A stretch of 64,000 nucleotides of DNA, taken from NCBI RefSeq assembly GCF_029893105.1, contig NZ_JARXWG010000011.1, positions 44,155 to 108,154 of the forward strand. Direction: 5' to 3'. Below, piece by piece: positions 41,643 to 50,603 of the stretch. Source of the DNA: Parabacteroides sp. PF5-9. GTDB taxonomy: Bacteria > Bacteroidota > Bacteroidia > Bacteroidales > Tannerellaceae. The translations under genes and the position numbers were made by a program. Each line of letters opens with the position of its first letter. Within the stretch, counting starts at the first letter, position 1. The notes under the pieces are model-generated. The model had not been told where the DNA came from. It made no database searches and worked only from the letters and a program-made list of their open reading frames with translations.

Positions 41643-42419
41643 ATGAAAAAAGAACCTTTATTTATCGCCTTCTCCACCCAAAAGGGAGGTGTCGGCAAAA
41701 GTACATTTACCGTACTCGTGGCAAGCTATCTGCATTACCTCAAGGGGCTGAATGTTGCCGTAATGGATTGTGACTATCCGCAATGCAGTGTCTATGACAT
41801 GCGCAAGCGTGAAATCCGGCAGTTGGAAACCAACCTGCACTACCAGTCCAAAGCCATTGCCCTGTTTGATTCGTTGGGGAAACAGACCTATCCGATTGTA
41901 TGTGCCAAACCGGAAGAAGCGATCCTGAAAGCCCGTGAGTTTTTGGCTGGCGAACCGAGCGGCTATGATGTGGTATTCTTCGACCTGCCCGGAACCATCA
42001 ACAACGACGGAGTAATTTCGACCTTTATGTCGATGGACTACGTTTTTGTTCCGATGGCTCCTTCGCGGATGTCAATGGAGAGTACTCTCTCATTCATTAT
42101 TCCCGTTAATGAGTTGCTGGCAGAACGCAAGGACTTAAACCTGAAAACAATTCATCTTTTCTGGAATCGCGTGGATGGACGTATCAAAAGAGAGTGGCTT
42201 GAACACTACGAGGGAGTTATCCGGCAATTCGGACTACCGTTGATGCAGACGGTTATCCCGCAATCTGTGCGCTATGATAAGGAACAGTCCATTGAGGGAA
42301 GTGATGCAGTTTTCCTCTCAACAATCTTTCCGGCAGATAAAAACCTGCTCAAAGGCAGCAACTTGGATTTTCTGGTCAATGAAATTATGGAGATTATTCA
42401 CCTTAACCCCCAATTATAA
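41643..42419 (+). CDS. ParA/TraA-like ATPase
   Basis: The 258-residue protein has the deviant Walker A of ParA/Soj ATPases, FSTQKGGVGKSTFTV, at residues 9-23, and the Walker B region VVFFDLPGTINNDGVI. In Bacteroides conjugative transposons a ParA-like gene called traA stands in this place, followed by a DUF3408 gene, as here. It may act in stable maintenance of the excised element. The stop overlaps the next ATG. Confidence 0.88.
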   Translation: MKKEPLFIAFSTQKGGVGKSTFTVLVASYLHYLKGLNVAVMDCDYPQCSVYDMRKREIRQLETNLHYQSKAIALFDSLGKQTYPIVCAKPEEAILKAREFLAGEPSGYDVVFFDLPGTINNDGVISTFMSMDYVFVPMAPSRMSMESTLSFIIPVNELLAERKDLNLKTIHLFWNRVDGRIKREWLEHYEGVIRQFGLPLMQTVIPQSVRYDKEQSIEGSDAVFLSTIFPADKNLLKGSNLDFLVNEIMEIIHLNPQL

Positions 42420-42925
42420 TGACAGCAGAAAATAAATTTGATAAGCTCCGCTCAATGGTGCATCAGGGTGTACCAATGGAAAAGCCTGCGGAGAAAACAG
42501 CGAAAGATGAAACAGAAGCAAGGTCTGTTGATACAGTAACAGAAGTTTCCGCATCAACGGAGAAAAAAACAGAGCCAGAAACAAAATTGGAAATAATCGA
42601 GCAACCCGTTGAATCTGCCGGAGAAGTTGCAGAACCAGTAGCCAGAGTTCCCGAACCGCCAGCAAAGACGGCAGAAAAACGTAAGCGCAAACCACAGGCA
42701 GACTATCAAAGCTTGTTTTTCAATCGGATAGACTTCACACACCGTAAGCCGCTGTACATTACCGCCACCACGCATCGCCGGTTGATGCGGATTGTTCACC
42801 TGATGGATGAATCAAAAGCGACTATCAGCAGCTATGTAGAGAATATTATCTTGAACCATTTGGATACGTTCAAAGAGGAAATAGATACCATCTATCAAAC
42901 GAACAATATAAACCCGACAGAATAA
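42419..42925 (+). CDS. DUF3408 (TraB-like) protein
   Basis: The 168-residue protein has a Glu/Pro/Lys-rich disordered N-terminus (about 90 residues) and the C-terminal DUF3408 domain: YQSLFFNRIDFTHRKPLYIT and MRIVHLMDESKATISSYVEN. DUF3408 proteins accompany the ParA-like ATPase of Bacteroides conjugative transposons and may be its DNA-binding partner. Start and stop codons overlap those of both neighbours, so the three genes form one unit. Confidence 0.85.
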   Translation: MTAENKFDKLRSMVHQGVPMEKPAEKTAKDETEARSVDTVTEVSASTEKKTEPETKLEIIEQPVESAGEVAEPVARVPEPPAKTAEKRKRKPQADYQSLFFNRIDFTHRKPLYITATTHRRLMRIVHLMDESKATISSYVENIILNHLDTFKEEIDTIYQTNNINPTE

Positions 42926-43515
42926 TGAACGAAGTATTTATAAAATTCTATGTATTGGTTAGCCTGTGGTTTTGGGCGGGGATGCTCCTGAGTGGTCCGC
43001 TACGCAGGGCTTTTGGCGATATGCACCGCAGGCTCTTGCAAAGAATCTATGATGCTACTTGGGGACAGGTAGTAAAAGCATATAAGAAAGTAGCCGGTTT
43101 AATATCAAAGAGATTTAAGGACACTACGCTTTATATGGAGAATCGCACCTATGAACTACGTGTAAAGGTTGCCCGCTCGCTGGTAAGTAAAGAGCTACTC
43201 GAAGAATTGACAGAGAAAAACTTCGTGGCTGCTATTTCAAGGGCACGGCAAATAGGAAGATGGAGGAACGGGACTTCTTATGAGGAACTTCAGATGTTGG
43301 GAGGTCTGGCATCTGGCAGGACAGTTGCCCGAGAGGAAAAGGAGGCAGCCTTAAATGTAGCATTCGAGCTTTGCGATACAGACCTCTTCGAGCAGATAAT
43401 AACCCGGATACCTCGTGCGCAGGAACGTATATTGTTGGCTTTTGAGCAGGCAGAAGGGAACGCTCCATACGATTCCATCAAAAATGAGGAGTTCCGGAAA
43501 TTTATACGGGAGTAA
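42925..43515 (+). CDS. TraD-like transposon membrane protein
   Basis: The 196-residue protein has one N-terminal membrane segment (IKFYVLVSLWFWAGMLL) and a cytoplasmic basic/helical body (VKAYKKVAGLISKRFKD). It is the third gene of the ParA/DUF3408 unit, where conjugative transposons carry a small hypothetical protein in the tra region. A hairpin terminator follows. The function is unknown. Confidence 0.65.
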   Translation: MNEVFIKFYVLVSLWFWAGMLLSGPLRRAFGDMHRRLLQRIYDATWGQVVKAYKKVAGLISKRFKDTTLYMENRTYELRVKVARSLVSKELLEELTEKNFVAAISRARQIGRWRNGTSYEELQMLGGLASGRTVAREEKEAALNVAFELCDTDLFEQIITRIPRAQERILLAFEQAEGNAPYDSIKNEEFRKFIRE

Positions 43516-43526
43516 TGAATAGTATA

Positions 43527-43572
43527 AAATGGAACAGCCTTCGATGAAAATTGAGGGCTGTTCCATTTTTAT
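43527..43572 (+). terminator. Terminator of the ParA/DUF3408 operon
   Basis: AAATGGAACAGCC (43527-43539) pairs with GGCTGTTCCATTT (43556-43568), followed by T residues. It lies 11 bp after the last stop codon. Confidence 0.75.
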
Positions 43573-43679
43573 TCAGAATTATTCCATTTCTGAGATGGCT
43601 TTGTCTCCGAAACCCCAGACAACCCCGGACAAATGCTGCCACAGCCTGATTCTTTGCTATTTAACCGATTTTTTGTATA

Positions 43680-43687
43680 TATATTTG
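43680..43687 (+). promoter_or_regulatory. Promoter -7 box for the HTH pair
   Basis: TATATTTG matches TAnnTTTG 40 bp before the first HTH gene; TTTG at 43653-43656 may serve as the -33 element, with slightly long spacing. Confidence 0.45.
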
Positions 43688-43727
43688 TGCTTCGATTGAA
43701 ATTAAAACAGTTCAAAATTTTAAGAAT

Positions 43728-44039
43728 ATGGAAATAATAAACATTGAAGCACAAACTTTCGAGAAGATGCTATCGAAGTTTGAAGATTTTGCAAGCCGAA
43801 TGGAATGCCTCTGCCGCTTGCATGGAGATAGGGACATGAAAGAATGGCTGGATAATCAAGATGTTTGCCAACTCTTGAACATCTCGAAACGGACATTGCA
43901 AACGCTTCGGGATAACGGAACGCTGGCATATACCCAAATCAGCCACAAAATTTATTACAAACCGGAAGACGTGGAAAAAATTGTTCCGGTAGTAGAAGAA
44001 AAACGTAAGCAAGCTAAATATAAAGGGAAACAGGTATGA
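43728..44039 (+). CDS. Helix-turn-helix (excisionase-type) protein 1
   Basis: The 103-residue protein has a MerR-like/excisionase helix-turn-helix in its second half: WLDNQDVCQLLNISKRTLQT, then LRDNGTLAYTQISHKIYYKP. Pairs of such genes are standard in Bacteroidales mobile elements and control excision or transfer genes. Its stop overlaps the start of the second copy (ATGA). Confidence 0.85.
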   Translation: MEIINIEAQTFEKMLSKFEDFASRMECLCRLHGDRDMKEWLDNQDVCQLLNISKRTLQTLRDNGTLAYTQISHKIYYKPEDVEKIVPVVEEKRKQAKYKGKQV

Positions 44040-44341
44040 GTAACCAATTAATTACATCAGAAAACGAAAGGGTGAAATCATTTTTTCTTTCTCTCGAACG
44101 ACTATCTACTACGGTAGAGAAGTTATTCACACCCCGCAAACCAACATTGAATGGAGAGAGTTTTTATACGGATGAAGAACTGTCCAAGAAATTAAAGTTG
44201 AGCCGGAGGAGTCTACAGGATTATAGGAACGAGGGTCGAATCCCTTATATCAAGCTGGGTGGCAAGATACTGTATAGGTCATCGGATATAGAGAAACTAC
44301 TTAATGACGGATACCATGCAGCTTTCTGGAACCAACCCTAA
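44036..44341 (+). CDS. Helix-turn-helix (excisionase-type) protein 2
   Basis: The 101-residue protein repeats the architecture of its neighbour: FYTDEELSKKLKLSRRSLQD, then YRNEGRIPYIKLGGKILYRS. It is translationally coupled to protein 1, so the two may form a heterodimer. In related elements these control the recombination directionality and mobilization modules. Confidence 0.85.
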   Translation: MSNQLITSENERVKSFFLSLERLSTTVEKLFTPRKPTLNGESFYTDEELSKKLKLSRRSLQDYRNEGRIPYIKLGGKILYRSSDIEKLLNDGYHAAFWNQP

Positions 44342-44384
44342 ACACAATATTATTTTTCCTTTTTTTTTGGCAACTTTTATCGTA

Positions 44385-44463
44385 CAGGAAGAGAATAAAT
44401 TAGACAAACCTTTCCAAAGGAAACCCAGCAGGGCATTGGGTTTGGCGTTTTATTCTCTTCCTG
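44385..44463. repeat. Long inverted repeat with inner hairpin
   Basis: CAGGAAGAGAATAAA (44385-44399) and TTTATTCTCTTCCTG (44449-44463) are a perfect 15-bp inverted repeat. Between them AAACCCA and TGGGTTT form a second stem. The structure lies after the HTH pair and before the RhuM-like gene on the other strand. It could be a bidirectional terminator, or a folded DNA site used in transfer or excision. Confidence 0.5.
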
Positions 44464-44491
44464 TTCTTTTGTGAACGAAAAATAAGAAAAA

Positions 44492-44860
44492 TCAATTGAG
44501 TATTGGCTTATTACTCTGGAAATTGCTAATTAACAGCAGTTGCAAACTATTTTGAGATACTACTTTATTCAAGAACCACTCCCGAAAGATTTCTGTATTC
44601 TTCGACTTAATCCGAAATGAAAGAGCCACAATCATTTCCAAACTATATTGTTCAACAAAATCACCATTCTTGTAATGATAAGTCCGACAAACATTGGTTT
44701 CATCTAGTACTTCTGTTTTTAGGATGGCACGAATATTCGCATTTATTGCGCCTACAAAGCAGTCGAATAAATCCGCAATCTGGTGTTGAGTCATCCATAT
44801 TTCGGCTGATACAGGGATAGATACAATTCCATTTTCTATGGTTATTACTTCTCGTTTCAT
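44492..44860 (-). CDS. RhuM-like protein (short form)
   Basis: The 122-residue protein resembles the N-terminal half of RhuM-family proteins: VSAEIWMTQHQIADLFDC, NIRAILKTEVLDE, NGDFVEQYSLEMIVALSFRI and FREWFLNKVV. Full RhuM proteins are about 330 residues, so this is a short mobile-element form or a truncated gene. It starts 4 bp after the integrase stop codon and shares its transcript. The role is unknown; a DNA-binding regulator is possible. Confidence 0.65.
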   Translation of the reverse strand: MKREVITIENGIVSIPVSAEIWMTQHQIADLFDCFVGAINANIRAILKTEVLDETNVCRTYHYKNGDFVEQYSLEMIVALSFRIKSKNTEIFREWFLNKVVSQNSLQLLLISNFQSNKPILN

Positions 44861-44863
44861 AAT

Positions 44864-46087
44864 TTATCCGATTGAAAATTTACCATTTATCCCTTCCATA
44901 TCTCGCATAATGCTTTTATCCAATACTTTGGCATAATGGCGAGTCATCTTTGTATCGGAATGCCCCAGCATTTTTGCTACATTTTCGATTGAAACTCCAT
45001 TGGCTAAGGCGACAGACGTCCCGAAGCTGTGTCGGCCGGTGTGCGTTGAGACTTTCTTCGCAATTCCGCATATATCAGCCAGTTCTTTCAAGTATGCGTT
45101 CATCTTCTGGTTGCAAAGAACAGGTAATAAAGTTCCTTTCTGAACACAAACAGGGTGGGTCTTATACTTTGCTAATATCTGTTTTGGTACATCCAATAAT
45201 GGGATATTACACATATTGTTGGTCTTCTGCCGCTTTTTTCTAATCCACAATGCACCATTATTGTCAGTGGCGATATGTTCGGCTGTAAGTCCTTTCAAAT
45301 CCGAAAAGGCAAGACCAGTAAAAATTGAAAACACAAAAATATCACGCACCTGTGCCAGTCGCTCTATTGTTATCTCTTTATCTATAATTCGTTGAATTTC
45401 GGAATCTTCCAAGAAGTCTCGTTCCACCTCATCCAGCGTGAACTTAATATTGGCGAAGGGGTCTTTGCTGATATAGTCGTTTGCCAAAGCAATACGGATA
45501 ATCTTCTTGAAATTTTTCAGATATTTGGTTGCTGAATTGTGAGAGCAGTTCCGTTCGGTCTTTAGATAAAACTCGTAATCCGTAATAAATTTGTGGTTGA
45601 CTTCCGTAATAGGAATGTCTTCTTTGTGGAAATTGAATTGGATAAAATTTGCTGTATGCTTCAACGAAGTTTCATAACGGGTAACTGTCGCCGGAGCCAT
45701 ATCTTTGCCAATTAGCTTTCGGCACCGCTCGTTGTGTTCTCGAAAAACATCGAGTAGCATTATTACCGGCTTGTCGTTTCTTCCCAAATACTGGTCAATA
45801 ATCTTATGTGCTGTAATCTCTTTGCGGTCAAATTCCATCTCGCGATAGATTTGCATAATCCGCATGCGGATGGTGTCTAAACGAAAATTGATTTCTTGAT
45901 CTCCCCGATCATCCCCGATTACCTTTTCAGCGATAGTATTCCACTTTTTGAAGTCAACTTTAAGGCTAATGGATGTTTCGCATCGTTGCCCATTGATTGT
46001 AACACGCAAATAAACAGGACTTTTCCCATCTTTTGCGACCCGTGATGCCTTTACGACAAACAGGATTTTGAAGGTCATTCTTTTCAT
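44864..46087 (-). CDS. Tyrosine recombinase (integrase) of element 3
   Basis: The protein of about 407 residues has the three-domain integrase layout. The catalytic domain shows IFTGLAFSDLKGL (first Arg region), STHTGRHSFGTSVAL (His/Arg box) and MLGHSDTKMTRHYAKV with the Tyr nucleophile. I start at the ATG at 46087 because the in-frame start three codons upstream is a TTG. It is adjacent to the tRNA-Ser target, reading away from it, which is the normal position for integration at a tRNA 3' end. Confidence 0.92.
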   Translation of the reverse strand: MKRMTFKILFVVKASRVAKDGKSPVYLRVTINGQRCETSISLKVDFKKWNTIAEKVIGDDRGDQEINFRLDTIRMRIMQIYREMEFDRKEITAHKIIDQYLGRNDKPVIMLLDVFREHNERCRKLIGKDMAPATVTRYETSLKHTANFIQFNFHKEDIPITEVNHKFITDYEFYLKTERNCSHNSATKYLKNFKKIIRIALANDYISKDPFANIKFTLDEVERDFLEDSEIQRIIDKEITIERLAQVRDIFVFSIFTGLAFSDLKGLTAEHIATDNNGALWIRKKRQKTNNMCNIPLLDVPKQILAKYKTHPVCVQKGTLLPVLCNQKMNAYLKELADICGIAKKVSTHTGRHSFGTSVALANGVSIENVAKMLGHSDTKMTRHYAKVLDKSIMRDMEGINGKFSIG

Positions 46088-46283
46088 ACATTTCAATTTT
46101 TAATTGGGTTCGAAATATATGAAATATCGGTGGGAACAGAACTACGCAAAATACGGCATTATGTTGAAAAACAACCAATTAGCAATAAAGAGGGGAGCTT
46201 TTTTTATTTTTTTCGCTCCTCCCCGAATAAGTCTGTGAAAAGCACTCCAAACTGCTGTTTTTTGCTATTCTCTCAAAAACAAA

Positions 46284-46314
46284 AATCCCTGTAAACGTCT
46301 AATTTACAGGGATT
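46284..46314 (-). terminator. Terminator of tRNA-Ser
   Basis: AATCCCTGTAAA (46284-46295) pairs with TTTACAGGGATT (46303-46314). On the minus strand it is followed by TTTTTG, and it sits 26 bp beyond the tRNA 3' end. Confidence 0.75.
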
Positions 46315-46338
46315 ATCTTGTTTTTGCTTTGCTTGCTT

Positions 46339-46352
46339 GCGGAGAGAGAGGG
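46339..46352. repeat. att copy 3 within tRNA-Ser
   Basis: GCGGAGAGAGAGGG covers the 3' end of the tRNA gene, including its acceptor strand. The same 14 bp are at 14987-15000, and the first 13 at 2567-2579. This is the intact chromosomal target. Confidence 0.72.
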
Positions 46353-46424
46353 ATTCGAACCCCCGGAAGCTCTCACTTCAACGGTTTTCAAGACCGCCGC
46401 AATCGACCACTCTGCCATCTCTCC
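46340..46424 (-). tRNA. tRNA-Ser (anticodon UGA)
   Basis: On the minus strand the gene reads GGAGAGATGGCAGAGTGG at the 5' end, has the anticodon stem CGGT-CTTGAAA-ACCG with anticodon TGA, a long variable arm (GTGAGAGCTTCC region), the T arm GGTTCGAATCC and the acceptor end TCTCTCC plus G. The length of 85 nt and the long variable arm fit a class II tRNA-Ser. No CCA is encoded. It is the integration target for the elements to its left. Confidence 0.95.
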
Positions 46425-46640
46425 AGTCTATCAATACAAAAATCTATCATGAGGTTTCAACCTCTTTCTCTGATTTCGGGTGCAAAGTTAAATGAAATAA
46501 ATAATCTTTCCAAATTTCAATCCATTTTTTATTGAGCAAACCCTTTATTTTAGAACAACTGACTATTAATAAACTAATTATTAATCATATAGTCAGACCT
46601 GTTTTAAGACACAGTATATCATAATGGTTGTCAAACTGTT

Positions 46641-47951
46641 TTATTCATCCCTCAACGCATCTACCGGATTAATCCGGCTTGCCTGACGGGTAGGATACCA
46701 GATAGCCAATATGACCATTGCTGCCATCAGCAGCCAGGTAAGCAGATTTGTGATCAAAAAACGGAGAAATATATGATCCGGTAGATAATCGCCATACGAT
46801 TTGATATCCCTACCTAATGTTTCAATAAGGTCGGCATAGATGAATTGTATTTCAACAAACATTGCCGGTACAACAACGACTGTCAAAAGAATAAGACCTT
46901 CTATGACAAAAAGTTTCCAGATATCACTGGTGTTTGCACCCATCGCACGCCGTACACCGATCTCCTCCCGGCACCTGTTCGTGCGAAACCAAAAAGTACC
47001 CAGTACACAAAGCGTTATATTGATAAAGATAAAAATCAATAAAGCAGTACGCATACGGATATCATTCGTGATACCCGACCGGTAATCGGTCTCCTCTTCG
47101 ATCTGGTCTAATGCAGTGATACTGCTCAGGTAGTAATTACCTATCCGCAATAAGCTACTCATTTCTTTATTAAATTCCGCAGTGAATTGTTGATACGGAA
47201 TATGATTTTTTGTCCGGATACCAAGAAAAGCCTGGGATAAGGTCTGTTCGTTGAATGGCATCGGTATATAGATATTCCCCAAGGGACGTAAGTAACTAAA
47301 AAATTTTATATTGTCTATCACTCCTACTATACGGTAGCGCTCACGGGAAGCATCAGGTTGTACATAGGTTCGTTCAATGTATTTCCCCACAGCCGACTCG
47401 CCGGGAAACAGCTTCTCTGCCAATAAACTCGAGATAAGCACATGAGACGGATCGTTCCAATCATAATCGGACAGGGAGACGGGAGTTTTCCCTTTATCTT
47501 TAGTATAACGGAATACCTTAAAATAATCACCCTCAGTCATAAACTGAATAAATTGTGCCTCAACTACCGAGTTTGTATCATTTACACTTCTGTACTCCGT
47601 ACTGTAATTCGCTCCTAAGGCAGGAAAAGCGCCGGGACCAAATCCAAGAGCGACCGATTCTACTTGTGGATGTTCCTTAATCCGGTCGACTACCCTGCGG
47701 AAGTTTATCAATCGTGCTTCCGGTGTATTTTCCGCTTCGGCATAATTGGGATGGGTATCCGAAAAAGACCCCATATTGATCATATACGTGTCTTTTATAT
47801 CGCGATGTGAAGTGAGACTCTTATTATACCCTAACACAAAGAAATAGTCTACCATATACCAGACCAGACAAAAGATAAGTAAAAGTTCCAGAGTTATCCA
47901 GACGTTCTTCCTCCACTGATTTCTTATTTGCTTCCAGATTGTATGTATCAT
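46641..47951 (-). CDS. MacB/FtsX-type ABC permease (type B), copy 1
   Basis: The 436-residue permease has an N-terminal membrane helix (WITLELLLIFCLVWYMVDYF), a long periplasmic MacB_PCD-like domain and three C-terminal helices with the FtsX motif NRCREEIGVRRAMGANTSDI. Its end YPTRQASRINPVDALRDE is typical. Type-B permeases here have a shorter, differently spaced N-terminus than type A (47957, 50604, 53954). It is the last gene of an eight-gene efflux-type operon. Confidence 0.9.
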   Translation of the reverse strand: MIHTIWKQIRNQWRKNVWITLELLLIFCLVWYMVDYFFVLGYNKSLTSHRDIKDTYMINMGSFSDTHPNYAEAENTPEARLINFRRVVDRIKEHPQVESVALGFGPGAFPALGANYSTEYRSVNDTNSVVEAQFIQFMTEGDYFKVFRYTKDKGKTPVSLSDYDWNDPSHVLISSLLAEKLFPGESAVGKYIERTYVQPDASRERYRIVGVIDNIKFFSYLRPLGNIYIPMPFNEQTLSQAFLGIRTKNHIPYQQFTAEFNKEMSSLLRIGNYYLSSITALDQIEEETDYRSGITNDIRMRTALLIFIFINITLCVLGTFWFRTNRCREEIGVRRAMGANTSDIWKLFVIEGLILLTVVVVPAMFVEIQFIYADLIETLGRDIKSYGDYLPDHIFLRFLITNLLTWLLMAAMVILAIWYPTRQASRINPVDALRDE

Positions 47952-47956
47952 AACTC

Positions 47957-49267
47957 TTATTTGCTGCTAAGTGAATAAACGATTTCACGACGAGAGGCGC
48001 GCCAGGCGGGTATAGCCGTTACCATCAGGTTCAGAAGTAGACAAATACCCAGGGCGATACCAAATACCGTGAAATTCATCATCATCGATGGAGATATCGC
48101 CACATCAATCCCTTCGGGCACAGCGTTTACAAATTTCTGTCCGGTGCCGATATGGATGATCCATCGGCGGAAAAAGTAAACGAATAGGTAAGAGAACAGC
48201 AATCCCAATATCCCGCCCAGGAAAGTCAACAACATATTCTCAACAATCAGCTGTTTCATCAATCCCCCGCTACGTGCTCCGAAAGCACGGCGAAGTCCCA
48301 TCTCTTCTAAACGACATCCCATCTGCGAGTCGGCCATTCCCGAAAGACTCACAGCTGGTATAAACAGCAATAGAAAAAAGAGAGCTAAGTATTGCAACTT
48401 GATCTGTGTAAAATCAATCGTTAGGCGGCTACTTAACCGAAAGAGTGATTGCCATTGACGGTCAGGCTGTCCGTGAATGGTAAAGGTAAGTCCATCCAGA
48501 GAAGAAGCATAACGCCGGAAATTCTCACTGATCTCCTGTTTGACTTTTTCTATATCTTTTTCGGACGGAGCCAATATGTAGGCAATAAAGGAGCCGAGTG
48601 TATTTTTATACCAATCGGTTTGCCAGGCAGGTTGCAGCCCAGGGTAAGCCGAATAAGGCATCCAAAGCTGGGCAAATGTTTTATCAGCTATATACGACGG
48701 GTCTTTAACCACCCCACAAATACGATAGGGATCGAAGTTCAGGCTGATAAATTTACTGGTAACCTCTGTTGTTCCGAAAACCTTACGGGCATAGGATTCG
48801 CTGATCACTACAGTTCGTATACCCGACTCCATATCAGCCTCAGTAAAGGGAGCTCCTTCGATAAAATTAAACGAGAACACATTCCAGTATCCTGTATCTA
48901 CATATTTTACCGAGGCAGACATCTGCTCGTCACTTCCTTCCGGTTGTACGGCATTCCCTCCCCAATATCCATAGACTGCCGATACAGCTTCAGCCGTTTG
49001 CAACGGATAAATACATTGCCGGATAACATCCAGCGATAAGCGACTGGTACCAACCGATCCATTCTCTGCTTTTACTCCTGCATATTGCACAATAAGCATA
49101 CGGTCACGATTTGTTTCCGGATAAACATTGGCGATCTTCATATAGATCACAATCGCCAGTACCATCACTACAGTAATAGAAAGTCCGGTTCCAATCACAT
49201 AAATGAAACTAAACACCTTCTCTTGCCGCAATCGATTCCAAGCCTGTTTGAAATAAAGCTGTATCAT
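47957..49267 (-). CDS. MacB/FtsX-type ABC permease (type A), copy 1
   Basis: The 436-residue permease starts FKQAWNRLRQEKVFSFIYVI followed by a membrane helix with the common ALSI-type pattern (GTGLSITVVMVLAIVIYMK). The periplasmic domain has the motif VVISESYARKVFGTTEV. The C-terminal FtsX part carries RLEEMGLRRAFGARSGGLMK and ends IPAWRASRREIVYSLSSK. It is paired with the type-B permease 5 bp downstream. Confidence 0.9.
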   Translation of the reverse strand: MIQLYFKQAWNRLRQEKVFSFIYVIGTGLSITVVMVLAIVIYMKIANVYPETNRDRMLIVQYAGVKAENGSVGTSRLSLDVIRQCIYPLQTAEAVSAVYGYWGGNAVQPEGSDEQMSASVKYVDTGYWNVFSFNFIEGAPFTEADMESGIRTVVISESYARKVFGTTEVTSKFISLNFDPYRICGVVKDPSYIADKTFAQLWMPYSAYPGLQPAWQTDWYKNTLGSFIAYILAPSEKDIEKVKQEISENFRRYASSLDGLTFTIHGQPDRQWQSLFRLSSRLTIDFTQIKLQYLALFFLLLFIPAVSLSGMADSQMGCRLEEMGLRRAFGARSGGLMKQLIVENMLLTFLGGILGLLFSYLFVYFFRRWIIHIGTGQKFVNAVPEGIDVAISPSMMMNFTVFGIALGICLLLNLMVTAIPAWRASRREIVYSLSSK

Positions 49268-49337
49268 TCTTTTAATTATTAATTGTTAATGATTAATTTA
49301 AGTCACCCCATTAATCATTCATCATTAACCATTATTC

Positions 49338-50600
49338 TCACTCATAATGCAAAGCCTCTGCCGGTTTCTCTTTCATTGCCCGATAAGCAGGAAAGCTGAT
49401 ACCGATACAAATCATAACCAATAGAAGAGCGAAGGTCATTCCCATGCCAATCACTAAACGATAAGTCGTATCGACCCAGGTCACAGCATTCAAAACACCT
49501 GTAAACCAGAAATTACAGAAAATAACAGCCCCTATCAAAAAAGCGATAACCAATATGATGACTCCTTGTGACAGTAACATTCCGAATATTGATTTCCGGG
49601 TTGATCCTAAAGCAATTCTGAGACCTATCTCTCCTCGTTTTTGTTGTGTTCTCAGCCAAAATGTACCGATCACTCCGAGAAAAACATTTAAGAGGAAAAA
49701 GACGACAACAGCTATATTCATACGCATACCATCAATCCAGGAACGAATATGCTCACTCCGACGCTCAGACATAGGCTGAATGTTCTTGAGGTAAATATTT
49801 CCTATTTTTAACTGAGATTCCATCTCTTTTCTGAATTTTTCAGGGAAATCTTTTTTATCTGCAACCGGTTTTGTCCGTATAAATAAAGGATAACCAAGAG
49901 AATTGGTATTCCTAACTTCAGAAGCGGATATCAACTGATAATAAGCATAATCGTAAGAACTAAACTCATTATATCGTTGATCCTCACATACCCCTCCTAT
50001 CCGATAAACTCTACTTTCCGTATCTCCTTGGTCAATACAGGAAATATCTTTCCCTATTGCATTAGCGGCGTTTCCGAAAAACTTTTCCGCAACTCTTTTG
50101 GTCACGACAATTTCACCCCTCTCTAATGCCTCTATTAACAATTGCGGACTACCTCCGTCAGCCGTTTTCACCTGGAAAAGATCAAAATAAGATGAACCTA
50201 CCGGGCGAACAAATCCTTGTGGAACAATTGCCGTATCTACCTGAAAAGAGGTATACCGATTCGACCAGCGATAATGAAAATGAATACCCGACGTATAACC
50301 AACATATTCTATATCCGGATTTAATCGTAAACGGTCGATGATTGTAAGAAAATCCGCTCCCACTGTCGCTATTTCATCTGTAGCCTCTACATAATCCGGA
50401 CTCTCTGACGGGATAGAAGATAACTCAACATAATAAACATGGCTGATATCAAAACCTAATGGCATGGAAAAACGTTTATAATCCCTAAGTAATTCATCTA
50501 CCGTATACCATAGAAAGACCGAGACCACCAACAGTTCCAATCCGATCAACAGGTTACTGCGACGTTCATTCCATAATTGTTTGATTGTTTTCTTTATCAT
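49338..50600 (-). CDS. MacB/FtsX-type ABC permease (type B), copy 2
   Basis: The 420-residue protein belongs with the type-B permeases (LLIGLELLVVSVFLWYTVDE near the N-terminus). The FtsX core shows QQKRGEIGLRIALGSTRKSI, and the end is FPAYRAMKEKPAEALHYE. It lies 3 bp after the stop of the 50604 gene. Confidence 0.9.
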   Translation of the reverse strand: MIKKTIKQLWNERRSNLLIGLELLVVSVFLWYTVDELLRDYKRFSMPLGFDISHVYYVELSSIPSESPDYVEATDEIATVGADFLTIIDRLRLNPDIEYVGYTSGIHFHYRWSNRYTSFQVDTAIVPQGFVRPVGSSYFDLFQVKTADGGSPQLLIEALERGEIVVTKRVAEKFFGNAANAIGKDISCIDQGDTESRVYRIGGVCEDQRYNEFSSYDYAYYQLISASEVRNTNSLGYPLFIRTKPVADKKDFPEKFRKEMESQLKIGNIYLKNIQPMSERRSEHIRSWIDGMRMNIAVVVFFLLNVFLGVIGTFWLRTQQKRGEIGLRIALGSTRKSIFGMLLSQGVIILVIAFLIGAVIFCNFWFTGVLNAVTWVDTTYRLVIGMGMTFALLLVMICIGISFPAYRAMKEKPAEALHYE

Positions 50601-50603
50601 AGC

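Noticed and set aside
48449..49039. 196-codon plus-strand frame inside a permease gene
   Set aside because: It is antisense to a convincing FtsX-type permease and has no domain features.
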